From contig JAITQH010000027.1 of NCBI GenBank assembly GCA_031288985.1, positions 1 through 37,874 on the forward strand: DNA of 37,874 nt, given 5' to 3'. Below are positions 25,019 to 31,579 of this stretch, one piece after another; position 1 is the first letter of the stretch, and each line of letters starts with the position of its first letter. Both the position numbers and the translations under genes were made by a program. The notes beneath the pieces are model-generated. The model searched no databases and was not told the origin of the DNA. It worked only from the letters and a program-made list of their open reading frames with translations. This stretch comes from Candidatus Methanoplasma sp. (GTDB lineage: Archaea; Thermoplasmatota; Thermoplasmata; Methanomassiliicoccales; Methanomethylophilaceae).

Positions 25019-26031
25019 CGGTCGTACAATATGTTGCCGTCCCGCAGCAGGACCCCGTCGCCTTTCTCGACATATCCGACGATCTTTGCGTTCCCGTTCT
25101 CTTTGACGATGGCCTCGGCATCGTCTTTGGGCGCAATTATGGTGAATCCCATGCTCATGTTGAGCGTCTGATACATCTCCCGGTCGTCGATCTCCCCGAG
25201 TTCCCGGATCTTGTTGAACAGCGGCGCCGGTTCGATCGGATCGTCGATCGCATATCTGAGCCCCGACTTCATGCGGAGTATGTTCCTCAGGCCTCCGCCG
25301 GTGATGTCCACAAGACCGTGCACCGTGTGATTCGAGGTGATATCCAGCACTTGTCTGACATATATCTCGGTGGGGGTGAGAAGTTCTTCGCCCACCGTCC
25401 CCTTCAATCCGGGCAGGCGGTCGTTCACCGACACCCCGTTGGCCTGAAAGACCTTCCGGGCAAGCGTCAGTCCGTTGGAGTGTATGCCCGACGATCTCAG
25501 ACCCACGATCAGATCGCCGTCCTCGCACGCCCGGCCTGTTATAACTTTATTCTTTTCAACGCATCCCAGACATGTGCCGGACAGATCCACGCCGTTGACC
25601 ATCTCCGGGAGTACGGCGATCTCACCGCCGACGATCTCCATATTGGAAAGTTCGGCGCCCTTCTCCAGTCCCGCGCCTATGGCCTTGGTGATATTGTCGT
25701 CGGGGACGTCGATGGCGATATAGTCGACGAATGATATGGGTTCGGCGTTGACGCATATGGTGTCGTTCACATTCATGGCGATGCAGTCTATGCCGACCGT
25801 GTCCCATTTGCCGAGTTCTTCGGCCACAAGGAGCTTTGTCCCGACCCCGTCGGTGGCCAGCGTCATGTATCTGTCTCCGAAATCAATGAGACTGGCGAAC
25901 AGGCCGGGAATGCGCACCATCTGTCCGGGCCCTTTGCGTCTGAACTTCAGTTCGCCGACCAAGGAACATATGGCGCTCGACTTTTGATCTATGTTGACTC
26001 CTGCCTTGGAGTATGTCCATCCTGACGACAT
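25012..26031 (-). CDS. purM: Phosphoribosylformylglycinamidine cyclo-ligase (AIR synthetase)
   Basis: 339 aa from the ATG at 26031 (MSSGWTYSKAGVNIDQ), the canonical PurM start. A longer open frame upstream lacks similarity and covers the promoter. Motifs are TLATDGVGTKLLVAEELGKW, DCIAMNVNDTICVNAEP, VGLRSSGIHSNGLTLARKVF and DITGGGLRNILRM. It closes FGAM to AIR in de novo purine synthesis. AAGGG lies 5 nt before the start, with a TATA-like element about 27 nt upstream. Confidence 0.96.
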   Translation of the reverse strand: MSSGWTYSKAGVNIDQKSSAICSLVGELKFRRKGPGQMVRIPGLFASLIDFGDRYMTLATDGVGTKLLVAEELGKWDTVGIDCIAMNVNDTICVNAEPISFVDYIAIDVPDDNITKAIGAGLEKGAELSNMEIVGGEIAVLPEMVNGVDLSGTCLGCVEKNKVITGRACEDGDLIVGLRSSGIHSNGLTLARKVFQANGVSVNDRLPGLKGTVGEELLTPTEIYVRQVLDITSNHTVHGLVDITGGGLRNILRMKSGLRYAIDDPIEPAPLFNKIRELGEIDDREMYQTLNMSMGFTIIAPKDDAEAIVKENGNAKIVGYVEKGDGVLLRDGNILYDRY

Positions 26032-26053
26032 CAGCCCTTGTAAAGTGTTTTCG

Positions 26054-26064
26054 ATATTATTACT
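26054..26064 (-). promoter_or_regulatory. TATA box of purM
   Basis: Minus strand GTAATAATATC, centred about 27 nt before the purM ATG. Confidence 0.5.
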
Positions 26065-26075
26065 TTCCAAAGAAT

Positions 26076-26094
26076 GCGCCCCGAGACGGGGCGC
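26076..26094 (-). terminator. GC-rich hairpin between purM and the HEPN/MNT pair
   Basis: GCGCCCC (26076-26082) and GGGGCGC (26088-26094) form a perfect 7-bp stem with loop GAGAC. It lies about 115 nt downstream of the HEPN stop on the minus strand and just upstream of the purM promoter, with only a weak T-run after it. It may end the HEPN/MNT transcript or act at the purM promoter. Confidence 0.3.
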
Positions 26095-26208
26095 TTCCGT
26101 GTCGAAATGCCGTTCGTTCCCGACGGATCGGTCGGCGCGCCGATTCAAAACGCACAACTTTCTCAAACCCGTGCAAAGTGCGGAGCCGCGTGCGGCGGCA
26201 AAGATCCG

Positions 26209-26583
26209 TCACCTGATCTTTGATATCTCTTCCGCCATGTCTTTGGCATAGACCAAGGCGTCTCTCACGGACTGCACCGTGGGCAACGCGTCATCGCATC
26301 TCGGAACGGCTGCGAACGAAGTCAGGACAACGGCCTGCCAAACATATCTCTTTGACAGGGACTTGTCCGGGAGCAGTTCCAACAACGCCGTTATGTTATG
26401 CGTGCGTGGATATGGCAGGTCAAGCTCTACAAGTTTGGATTTTATGCTCTTTTCAATATACTGTGAGACAAGGTATGCTGCGACTCCTGTTCTCTCCTCA
26501 TGCAGTTTGAACGTCTCTTCGGCGGTGAGAATATCGTCTCTTGCGTTGCGGAGCAATCTGACTGATGATTCAGGCGGAGCCAT
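26209..26583 (-). CDS. HEPN domain protein (partner of MNT nucleotidyltransferase)
   Basis: 124 aa from the ATG at 26581-26583. The helical pattern LHEERTGVAAYLVSQYIEKS followed by YPRTHNITALLELLPD is that of HEPN domains of the 'AA...QQ..EKalK' type. The RNase signature R-x4-6-H is not visible, so it may not be an RNase toxin of the canonical kind. It overlaps the MNT gene by 14 nt, as expected of HEPN/MNT toxin-antitoxin pairs. Confidence 0.82.
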   Translation of the reverse strand: MAPPESSVRLLRNARDDILTAEETFKLHEERTGVAAYLVSQYIEKSIKSKLVELDLPYPRTHNITALLELLPDKSLSKRYVWQAVVLTSFAAVPRCDDALPTVQSVRDALVYAKDMAEEISKIR

Positions 26584-26890
26584 ACAGCACGACCCCTTTA
26601 TGGAGGGCCTCGTAGACCACTGAATATTTGTCATTGCGCCGTTCCTCGAACTCTTCCGGAGTGAACGCAAGGATGTCGATGGGGGCGCTGTACATTCCTA
26701 TCGTGAAACGTACATCCACACTGCGCTCGAACCGAGGCATGTCGGAATCCATGATGACCATCAGGTCAATGTCGCTGTCCTCTCTGTCCGTTCCATTGGC
26801 AACGGAACCGAAAAGGATGACCGCTTTCGGATCGTAGTCTTCGACTATCCTGCGAACCGCTTTGTCCACCATCTTTTTTTCTATCGCCAT
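26570..26890 (-). CDS. MNT-type minimal nucleotidyltransferase (antitoxin-like)
   Basis: 106 aa. ILFGSVANGTDREDSDIDLM is the GS-x(10)-D-x-D motif of the DNA-polymerase-beta-like nucleotidyltransferases. A third carboxylate may be in SAPIDILAF. In studied HEPN/MNT systems the MNT protein inactivates HEPN by nucleotidylation. It is the first gene of the pair, with the HEPN start inside its end. Confidence 0.9.
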   Translation of the reverse strand: MAIEKKMVDKAVRRIVEDYDPKAVILFGSVANGTDREDSDIDLMVIMDSDMPRFERSVDVRFTIGMYSAPIDILAFTPEEFEERRNDKYSVVYEALHKGVVLYGSA

Positions 26891-26958
26891 GCGTCCGTAC
26901 CTGAGTGCGGATTAATAGATTCTTGTCTGCACAAACAGAGAAGGTCGGCAAAATGAAT

Positions 26959-26996
26959 GCGGGGCCTCCCCCCGGATGCCCCGCCGCCTTGCGGCG
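26959..26996 (-). terminator. Tandem hairpins downstream of the SDR gene
   Basis: Reading the minus strand after the SDR stop, a stem of GCCGC/GCGGC (26983-26987 with 26991-26995) overlaps a second stem GCGGGGC/GCCCCGC (26959-26965 with 26978-26984), followed by ATTCATTTTG. This looks like a terminator. The two stems share two bases and are mutually exclusive at their edge. Confidence 0.45.
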
Positions 26997-27007
26997 AGAC
27001 CCACCGC

Positions 27008-27808
27008 TCACGCGATGAGTTCTCCTCCGTCGATGGCCAGCACGAAACCGACTATGTGCGAGGCCTCGTCCGAAGCGAGGAAGAAGATCCCGTTGGCGAT
27101 GTCCTCCGTCGTGGCGTATCTTTTGTCCGGGATGTTCTTGACCAGCTCTTTTCTGGCGGCCTCCGCCCCTCCGACGCCGCCCACGGCGAGTTCCAACGCA
27201 CGCATCATGCGGTCGTCCACGGGGCCCGGGGCGACGGCGTTGACCCTCACACCGAATTTTATGGCCTCAATGGCCGCAGATCTGGTGAGGCCGAGGACGG
27301 CGTGCTTGGACGCGACATAGTCGCACAGCACCCCTCCGCCGCTGTAAAGGGCGGTGATCGACGCGGTGTTGACTATCGATCCGTACCCTTGGGTCTTCAT
27401 CTGCCTGAGGCCGTGCTTCAGACCGTAGAACACTCCGAAAACATTCACGTTCAGGACATTTCTGAACTCCTCCGCCGTGAGATTCATTATGGACTTGGCC
27501 GCGCCTCCGTATCCAGCGTTGTTGATCATCATGTCCAATTTTCCGTATTTCGCCACCGTGCACTTCACCATGCCCTCCATGGCGCTCTCGTCGGAGACAT
27601 CCAGAACGAAGCCCGCAAAGCGGTCGTCCGAAAGGCCTAAGGATGCCTTGAGGGCCGCCAGCTTGGTCTCGGACGTGGATTGCACGGCCAGCTTCGCGCC
27701 GTGCAGCGCGAACAGCCTGGCGGCGGCGGAACCGATCCCTCCGGTCGCGCCGGTTATCAGCACGACCTTGTCCTTCATCATGCCCGATTCCTGACTCTCG
27801 CCGCTCAT
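27008..27808 (-). CDS. Short-chain dehydrogenase/reductase (SDR), classical type
   Basis: 266 aa from the ATG at 27808. NAD(P)-binding motif LITGATGGIGSAAARLF, then NNAGYGG, catalytic serine region NTASITALYSGGG and YxxxK in DYVASKHAVLG. LDVSDESAM after the third strand and the C-terminal GFVLAIDGGELIA are typical. Substrate unknown; it resembles glucose-dehydrogenase or FabG-type proteins. The start lies in the stop of a Cys-rich small ORF (ATGA), so expression is probably coupled. An internal start at MMKDK would lose only a polar N-terminus. Confidence 0.9.
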   Translation of the reverse strand: MSGESQESGMMKDKVVLITGATGGIGSAAARLFALHGAKLAVQSTSETKLAALKASLGLSDDRFAGFVLDVSDESAMEGMVKCTVAKYGKLDMMINNAGYGGAAKSIMNLTAEEFRNVLNVNVFGVFYGLKHGLRQMKTQGYGSIVNTASITALYSGGGVLCDYVASKHAVLGLTRSAAIEAIKFGVRVNAVAPGPVDDRMMRALELAVGGVGGAEAARKELVKNIPDKRYATTEDIANGIFFLASDEASHIVGFVLAIDGGELIA

Positions 27809-27969
27809 GCTATCACATCCGGCCCCGTCTGCGCAGAGGCGCAGGAACACGCTCCGGTGCATTCACGATCCGCTGTCATTCCCTTTGCCGCCCTGCATGC
27901 GCACCCTGCAGTCTCGACGCCCGCCCTGCGGCACGCACACGGCGCCCTGTTTGCTGTTTCTTTACTCAT
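27805..27969 (-). CDS. 54-aa cysteine-rich peptide, coupled to SDR
   Basis: Reads MSKETANRAPCACRRAG, then VETAGCACRAAKGMTADREC, then TGACSCASAQTGPDVIA. Seven cysteines fall as C11-x-C13, C23-x-C25 and C37-x3-C41-x-C43. The stop TGA overlaps the SDR ATG. A start at 27978 would add MID. A TATA-like element lies at 28018-28027 and AAGGGG precedes the start. Candidate roles are a metal-binding (metallothionein-like) or redox peptide, or a precursor peptide. No family recognised; evidence is gene coupling plus the regular CxC spacing. Confidence 0.5.
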   Translation of the reverse strand: MSKETANRAPCACRRAGVETAGCACRAAKGMTADRECTGACSCASAQTGPDVIA

Positions 27970-27976
27970 ATCAATC

Positions 27977-28020
27977 ATCGCCCCTTAGAATTTTGGCGCA
28001 TACGAATGAAATGGGGCGAT
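27977..28020. repeat. Perfect inverted repeat ATCGCCCC...GGGGCGAT
   Basis: The 8-bp arms (27977-27984 and 28013-28020) are separated by 28 nt. The outer arm touches the TATA-like element of the Cys-rich gene and the inner arm covers its start region, an arrangement expected of an operator for a dimeric repressor or an RNA stem. Confidence 0.5.
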
Positions 28021-28027
28021 AAATAAC
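28018..28027 (-). promoter_or_regulatory. Candidate TATA box of Cys-rich peptide-SDR operon
   Basis: Minus strand GTTATTTATC, about 50 nt before the ATG at 27969. It is flanked by CTGTT (28027-28031) and AACAG (28039-28043), a second short palindrome over the BRE position. Confidence 0.4.
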
Positions 28028-28043
28028 TGTTTCATTGTAACAG

Positions 28044-28298
28044 GACGCATCGGTGCCGTCAGCAGGCAGCGACGCCCATTATTGCCGCCCGGCCGCGCCG
28101 CTGGAGCCGGCAGAGGCCGGCGGCCCATGCGCCGGCACTTTCGGCCGATTCGGCGACCCCCTAATCAGGATTAAATACGGTCATGCCCGTGAGAGCACCA
28201 TGGGATGCACCTGCGAGCGGAGAGACGGCGCACATCAGTCGTTTTCGGAGGTCGATTCCGGTAAGTTTATACCGGACTACAGCATACGGCATCACAGT
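28044..28298. other. Rest of the intergenic region before vsr
   Basis: GC-rich, with short inverted repeats such as GCCGGC near 28107 and 28116. Two TATA-like elements occur: GATTAAATACGG (about 28169-28180), about 25 nt before an in-frame ATG at 28200, and AAGTTTATACC (about 28263-28273), about 30 nt before the ATG at 28299. No other gene seen. Confidence 0.4.
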
Positions 28299-28706
28299 AT
28301 GGGTAAAACTCCGGAACAAATAAGTTACAACATGTCAAGGATCCGTTCCAAGGACACCGGGATAGAGTTGAAGCTGAGGAAGGAACTGTGGTCCAGGGGC
28401 CTGCGCTACCGTAAGAACGCAAGGTCTGTATACGGCAATCCCGATATAGTGTTCAAGGGGAAAAAAGTAGCAGTGTTCTGCGACTCCGAATTCTGGCACG
28501 GCCGCGATTGGGAGACGAGAAAATTCGATTTCAAAAGCAACGAAGACAGATGGATCGCGAAGATCGAGCGCAACATGGAAAGGGACAGGCAGGTCACGGC
28601 AGTGCTGGAAACAGATGGATGGACCGTACTGAGGTTCTGGGGGAAAGACATCGATAAGAAGGCGGCCGACTGCGCGGATGAAGTGGAAAAGGCGGTGAGA
28701 AAATGA
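28299..28706 (+). CDS. vsr: Vsr-type very short patch repair endonuclease
   Basis: 135 aa from the ATG at 28299; this start matches the family (TPEQISYNMSRIRSKDTG near the N-terminus). An in-frame ATG at 28200 with its own TATA box would add 33 residues. The catalytic core is visible: NPDIVF with D49, then KKVAVFCDSEFWHGRDW with H67, then ETDGWTVLRFWGKD. Vsr nicks at T:G mismatches made by deamination of 5-methylcytosine, which suits the C5-methyltransferase gene that overlaps its stop (ATGA). Confidence 0.92.
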   Translation: MGKTPEQISYNMSRIRSKDTGIELKLRKELWSRGLRYRKNARSVYGNPDIVFKGKKVAVFCDSEFWHGRDWETRKFDFKSNEDRWIAKIERNMERDRQVTAVLETDGWTVLRFWGKDIDKKAADCADEVEKAVRK

Positions 28707-29740
28707 AACAATACAGGGCCATAGACCTTTTTGCGGGCATAGGGGGGATAAGGCTTGGTTTCGAGCAAGGATTCAGGAAGCATGGGAGCGGCGTGGAGAC
28801 GGTGTTCGTCAGCGAATGGGACGAGCATGCCAAGACGACATACGCCTCGAACTTCAAAACGCCCGCCGCGGATCTGAGGCAGGGCGACATAACCAAGATC
28901 GAAGAGGAAAGCATCCCGCAATTCGACATATGCCTCGCAGGGTTCCCGTGCCAGGCCTTCAGCATTGCGGGGCAGAAGAAAGGGTTCGAGGACGAATACA
29001 AAGGGAAGTGCAGAGGCACGCTGTTCTTCGATGTGGCTCGCCTGTGCGACAGGGCGGAGAAGGACAAGCCGAAAGTGATCTTCTGCGAGAATGTGAAAGG
29101 CCTCGAGATGCACGACGGCGGGAGGACGCTGGAGATCATTCTCGGAAGGATGAGGGAGATGGGCTACACCGTGCACTGGAAAGTGCTCAACAGCAAAGAT
29201 TACGGCGTGCCTCAGAACAGAGAGCGCGTGTACATCGCCGCGTTCAGGAACGACATTGACAGCCGCGCCTTCAAATTCCCGGATCCCGCCGCAGAAAAGG
29301 CGGCCCTGAAGGATATTCTGGAGAAGGATCCCGTGTCGGTCAAGTACTACCTCAGCACAAGATATTTGGACACTCTGAAGAAACACCGCGCCAGGCACGA
29401 GGCCAAAGGCAATGGGTTCGGATATGAGATCAAAGATCCGAACGGAGTTTCGTCTGCGATAGTATGCGGAGGCATGGGCAGAGAAAGAAACCTCGTCGTC
29501 GACGACAGGCTCTCCGATTTCACACCGATCACAAACATAAAAGGGGAAGTGAACAGAGACGGAGTGCGCAAAATGACCCCGCGCGAATGGGCCAGACTGC
29601 AAGGGTATCCGGACAGCTACAAGCTGGAGCTGGCGGACACGCACCTGTACAGGCAGATGGGCAATTCCGTAACCGTCCCTGTGATATCGGCCATAGCGGA
29701 AAAGATCTGGGAGATTCTCGATGCCTCTGAGCGGAAATAA
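28703..29740 (+). CDS. DNA (cytosine-5-)-methyltransferase
   Basis: 345 aa. Motif I DLFAGIGGIRLGFEQGF, motif IV GFPCQAFSIAG with catalytic C83, motif VI FCENVKGLEMHDGG, motif VIII PQNRERVYIAAF, motif IX REWARLQGYPDSY and motif X MGNSVTVPVISAIA are all present. The neighbour is an HpaII-like endonuclease, so the target is probably CCGG. It overlaps vsr by 4 nt and the nuclease gene by 20 nt. Confidence 0.96.
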   Translation: MKQYRAIDLFAGIGGIRLGFEQGFRKHGSGVETVFVSEWDEHAKTTYASNFKTPAADLRQGDITKIEEESIPQFDICLAGFPCQAFSIAGQKKGFEDEYKGKCRGTLFFDVARLCDRAEKDKPKVIFCENVKGLEMHDGGRTLEIILGRMREMGYTVHWKVLNSKDYGVPQNRERVYIAAFRNDIDSRAFKFPDPAAEKAALKDILEKDPVSVKYYLSTRYLDTLKKHRARHEAKGNGFGYEIKDPNGVSSAIVCGGMGRERNLVVDDRLSDFTPITNIKGEVNRDGVRKMTPREWARLQGYPDSYKLELADTHLYRQMGNSVTVPVISAIAEKIWEILDASERK

Positions 29741-30860
29741 GGGCGAGTGGTCGGAAGTATACGCACTGCTGCGGATGCTGGCCGACGGGCGTGTTTACGA
29801 GGCCGACGGCAACGGAGAGAAGACAGACAAATTCTACAGTATATTATGTATACTTGTCAGAGAGGGAGGCAGGACGATCGAATACGGTCTTGACGAGGAA
29901 GAGAATCGGACCGTTGACGGCGAGGCGCTCATCGATGCAACGTCCAAGAAGATATCGGAAGAGGCGGAATACCTGTTCCACAGGATATGCGAGGGCGCAA
30001 ACAAAAAGGGAGCATTCGGCGTGGAACGCACGGAGGCGTTTCTGAAGAAGCTTCACCGCAGCGGACTCAAAGCCCCTTCGGGCGATAAATCCGACGTCCG
30101 CCTAAAGGTCCACGATCCGTACACAGGAAAGGATCTGACGCTGGGATTCGGCATAAAGTCTATGGTGGGCAACCCTCCGACCCATGTCAATGCATCCGGA
30201 TCCACAAACTTTCTCTTTCGGACGGACGGCGACGTAAAACAGGAATGGATCGACGGATCCAAAAAAGAGGAGGGCGGCAAAGAAAAGAGCAAAGTGGGCC
30301 AACTGTGCAGAGATATGCACGGCGCGGGCGTCGCGTTCAGACTTCTCGGAGCGGACAATCACAACATGCAGGAGAATCTGATACTGTTGGACGACGGTCT
30401 CCCCGAGATCGTCGGAGAAATGCTGAAACTCCACTATTGCGAAGGCATATCCGACATCGAGAAACAGATATCGGTGCTGGCCGAAAGGAATCCGCGCAGA
30501 TATCCGGGATGCCGTCCGTACTATGAGCTGAAGATAAAGAAAATGTTGTCGGCATATGCTTTGGGAATGAATTCGGCAAAGCCCTGGGACGGAAAAGAAG
30601 ATGCGAACGGCGGATACATAATCGTCAACAGAGACAACAGTGTTGTCTGCTACAGCACCCACAACCGCAACGATTTTGAAGATTATTTAGTGAAACACAC
30701 AAAGCTGGAAACACCGTCCACGGGAAGGCACGGGTTCGGGGAGATAACCAAGCGGTGCGACGGGACCAACACGATCAAACTCAACCTCCAGATCAGGCTG
30801 AGGAACGGGTCCGACGCGAACATCGTACCGGAACCCCGCAGGCGGCAGACAACATTGTGA
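29721..30860 (+). CDS. HpaII-family type II restriction endonuclease
   Basis: 379 aa. The N-terminus KGEWSEVYALLRMLADGRVY is the recognisable start of the HpaII endonuclease family, and LGFGIKSMVGNPPTHVNASG carries a G-x-K-S stretch followed by 'GNP.T..NAS.ST', also shared by that family. The end (NTIKLNLQIRLRNGSDANIV) matches 'iKLNLQIRf'. R.HpaII cuts CCGG. The gene starts 20 nt inside the methyltransferase gene, and the last 14 or so residues run past the usual family end. Confidence 0.85.
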   Translation: MPLSGNKGEWSEVYALLRMLADGRVYEADGNGEKTDKFYSILCILVREGGRTIEYGLDEEENRTVDGEALIDATSKKISEEAEYLFHRICEGANKKGAFGVERTEAFLKKLHRSGLKAPSGDKSDVRLKVHDPYTGKDLTLGFGIKSMVGNPPTHVNASGSTNFLFRTDGDVKQEWIDGSKKEEGGKEKSKVGQLCRDMHGAGVAFRLLGADNHNMQENLILLDDGLPEIVGEMLKLHYCEGISDIEKQISVLAERNPRRYPGCRPYYELKIKKMLSAYALGMNSAKPWDGKEDANGGYIIVNRDNSVVCYSTHNRNDFEDYLVKHTKLETPSTGRHGFGEITKRCDGTNTIKLNLQIRLRNGSDANIVPEPRRRQTTL

Positions 30861-30898
30861 ATACAAACGTCTAAAAGCCACGAGCACATCGTCCGTTC

Positions 30899-31579
30899 AT
30901 GGCGCTGCATGACCGCTGGGTACAGGAGAGGAAGCACGAGCATTATTACAAGCTCGCCAAAAAGCTCAACTACCGCTCCCGCGCGTCGTTCAAACTCATG
31001 CAGCTGGACAACCGTTTCTCCATATTCCGCGAGGGAGACTCCGTGGTGGATCTCGGCGCCAGCCCCGGCGGGTGGCTGCAGGTCGCGAAGGAGCGCACAG
31101 GCGAGAGCGGAAAGGTCATAGGCGTGGATCTCAGACCGATAAGGCCCATGGAAGGAACGGTCACCATCATCGGGGACATCACCGACGACAACACCATGGC
31201 CGAACTCCTGGAGAAGTTCGGAGGGAAGGCGGACGTGGTCCTCTCGGACATGGCGCCCAACATCGCCGGCCATTATTCCACGGACCATGCGCGGTCGATA
31301 GAGCTGTGCATGTTCGCGGTGGACGTGTGCGACCGCGTCCTGAAAAGGAACGGGATATGCGTGATGAAGGTGTTCATGGGGGACATGATGGGCATTCTCA
31401 CAAAAGAACTGGAAAGAAGGTTCCGATCCGTGAGGGTGACATCCCCCGACGCATCCCGCGACACATCCTCGGAAGTGTACGTCGTGGCCAAAGGATTCCT
31501 AGCATCGTCGAACATAAAGCCTGCGGCCGTCAAGACGAGAGAGAAGAAGCCGGAGTTCACGGTCAAAGGAAATATCTGA
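30899..31579 (+). CDS. rlmE: FtsJ/RlmE family 23S rRNA 2'-O-methyltransferase
   Basis: 226 aa. YRSRASFKLMQLDNRF (catalytic Lys), VVDLGASPGGWLQVAKE (SAM site), VVLSDMAPNIAGHYSTDHAR (catalytic Asp), VMKVFMGD (Lys) and SSEVYVVAKGF (Glu) give the K-D-K-E tetrad. Bacterial RlmE methylates U2552 of the A loop; archaeal homologues are expected to act similarly. The archaeal-type N-terminus DRWVQERKHEHYYKLAKK is present. The gap from the restriction gene is 38 nt with a possible TATA box. Its stop abuts the convergent helicase stop with no spacer. Confidence 0.95.
   Translation: MALHDRWVQERKHEHYYKLAKKLNYRSRASFKLMQLDNRFSIFREGDSVVDLGASPGGWLQVAKERTGESGKVIGVDLRPIRPMEGTVTIIGDITDDNTMAELLEKFGGKADVVLSDMAPNIAGHYSTDHARSIELCMFAVDVCDRVLKRNGICVMKVFMGDMMGILTKELERRFRSVRVTSPDASRDTSSEVYVVAKGFLASSNIKPAAVKTREKKPEFTVKGNI

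Noticed and set aside
26132..26143. A 12-bp palindrome TCGGCGCGCCGA as an attachment site or operator
   Set aside because: It is a single copy of a GC-rich palindrome in GC-rich DNA, with no gene nearby that needs it.
26032..26166. A 45-residue N-terminal extension of PurM
   Set aside because: It would span the promoter and a GC hairpin, and the family begins at the ATG at 26031.
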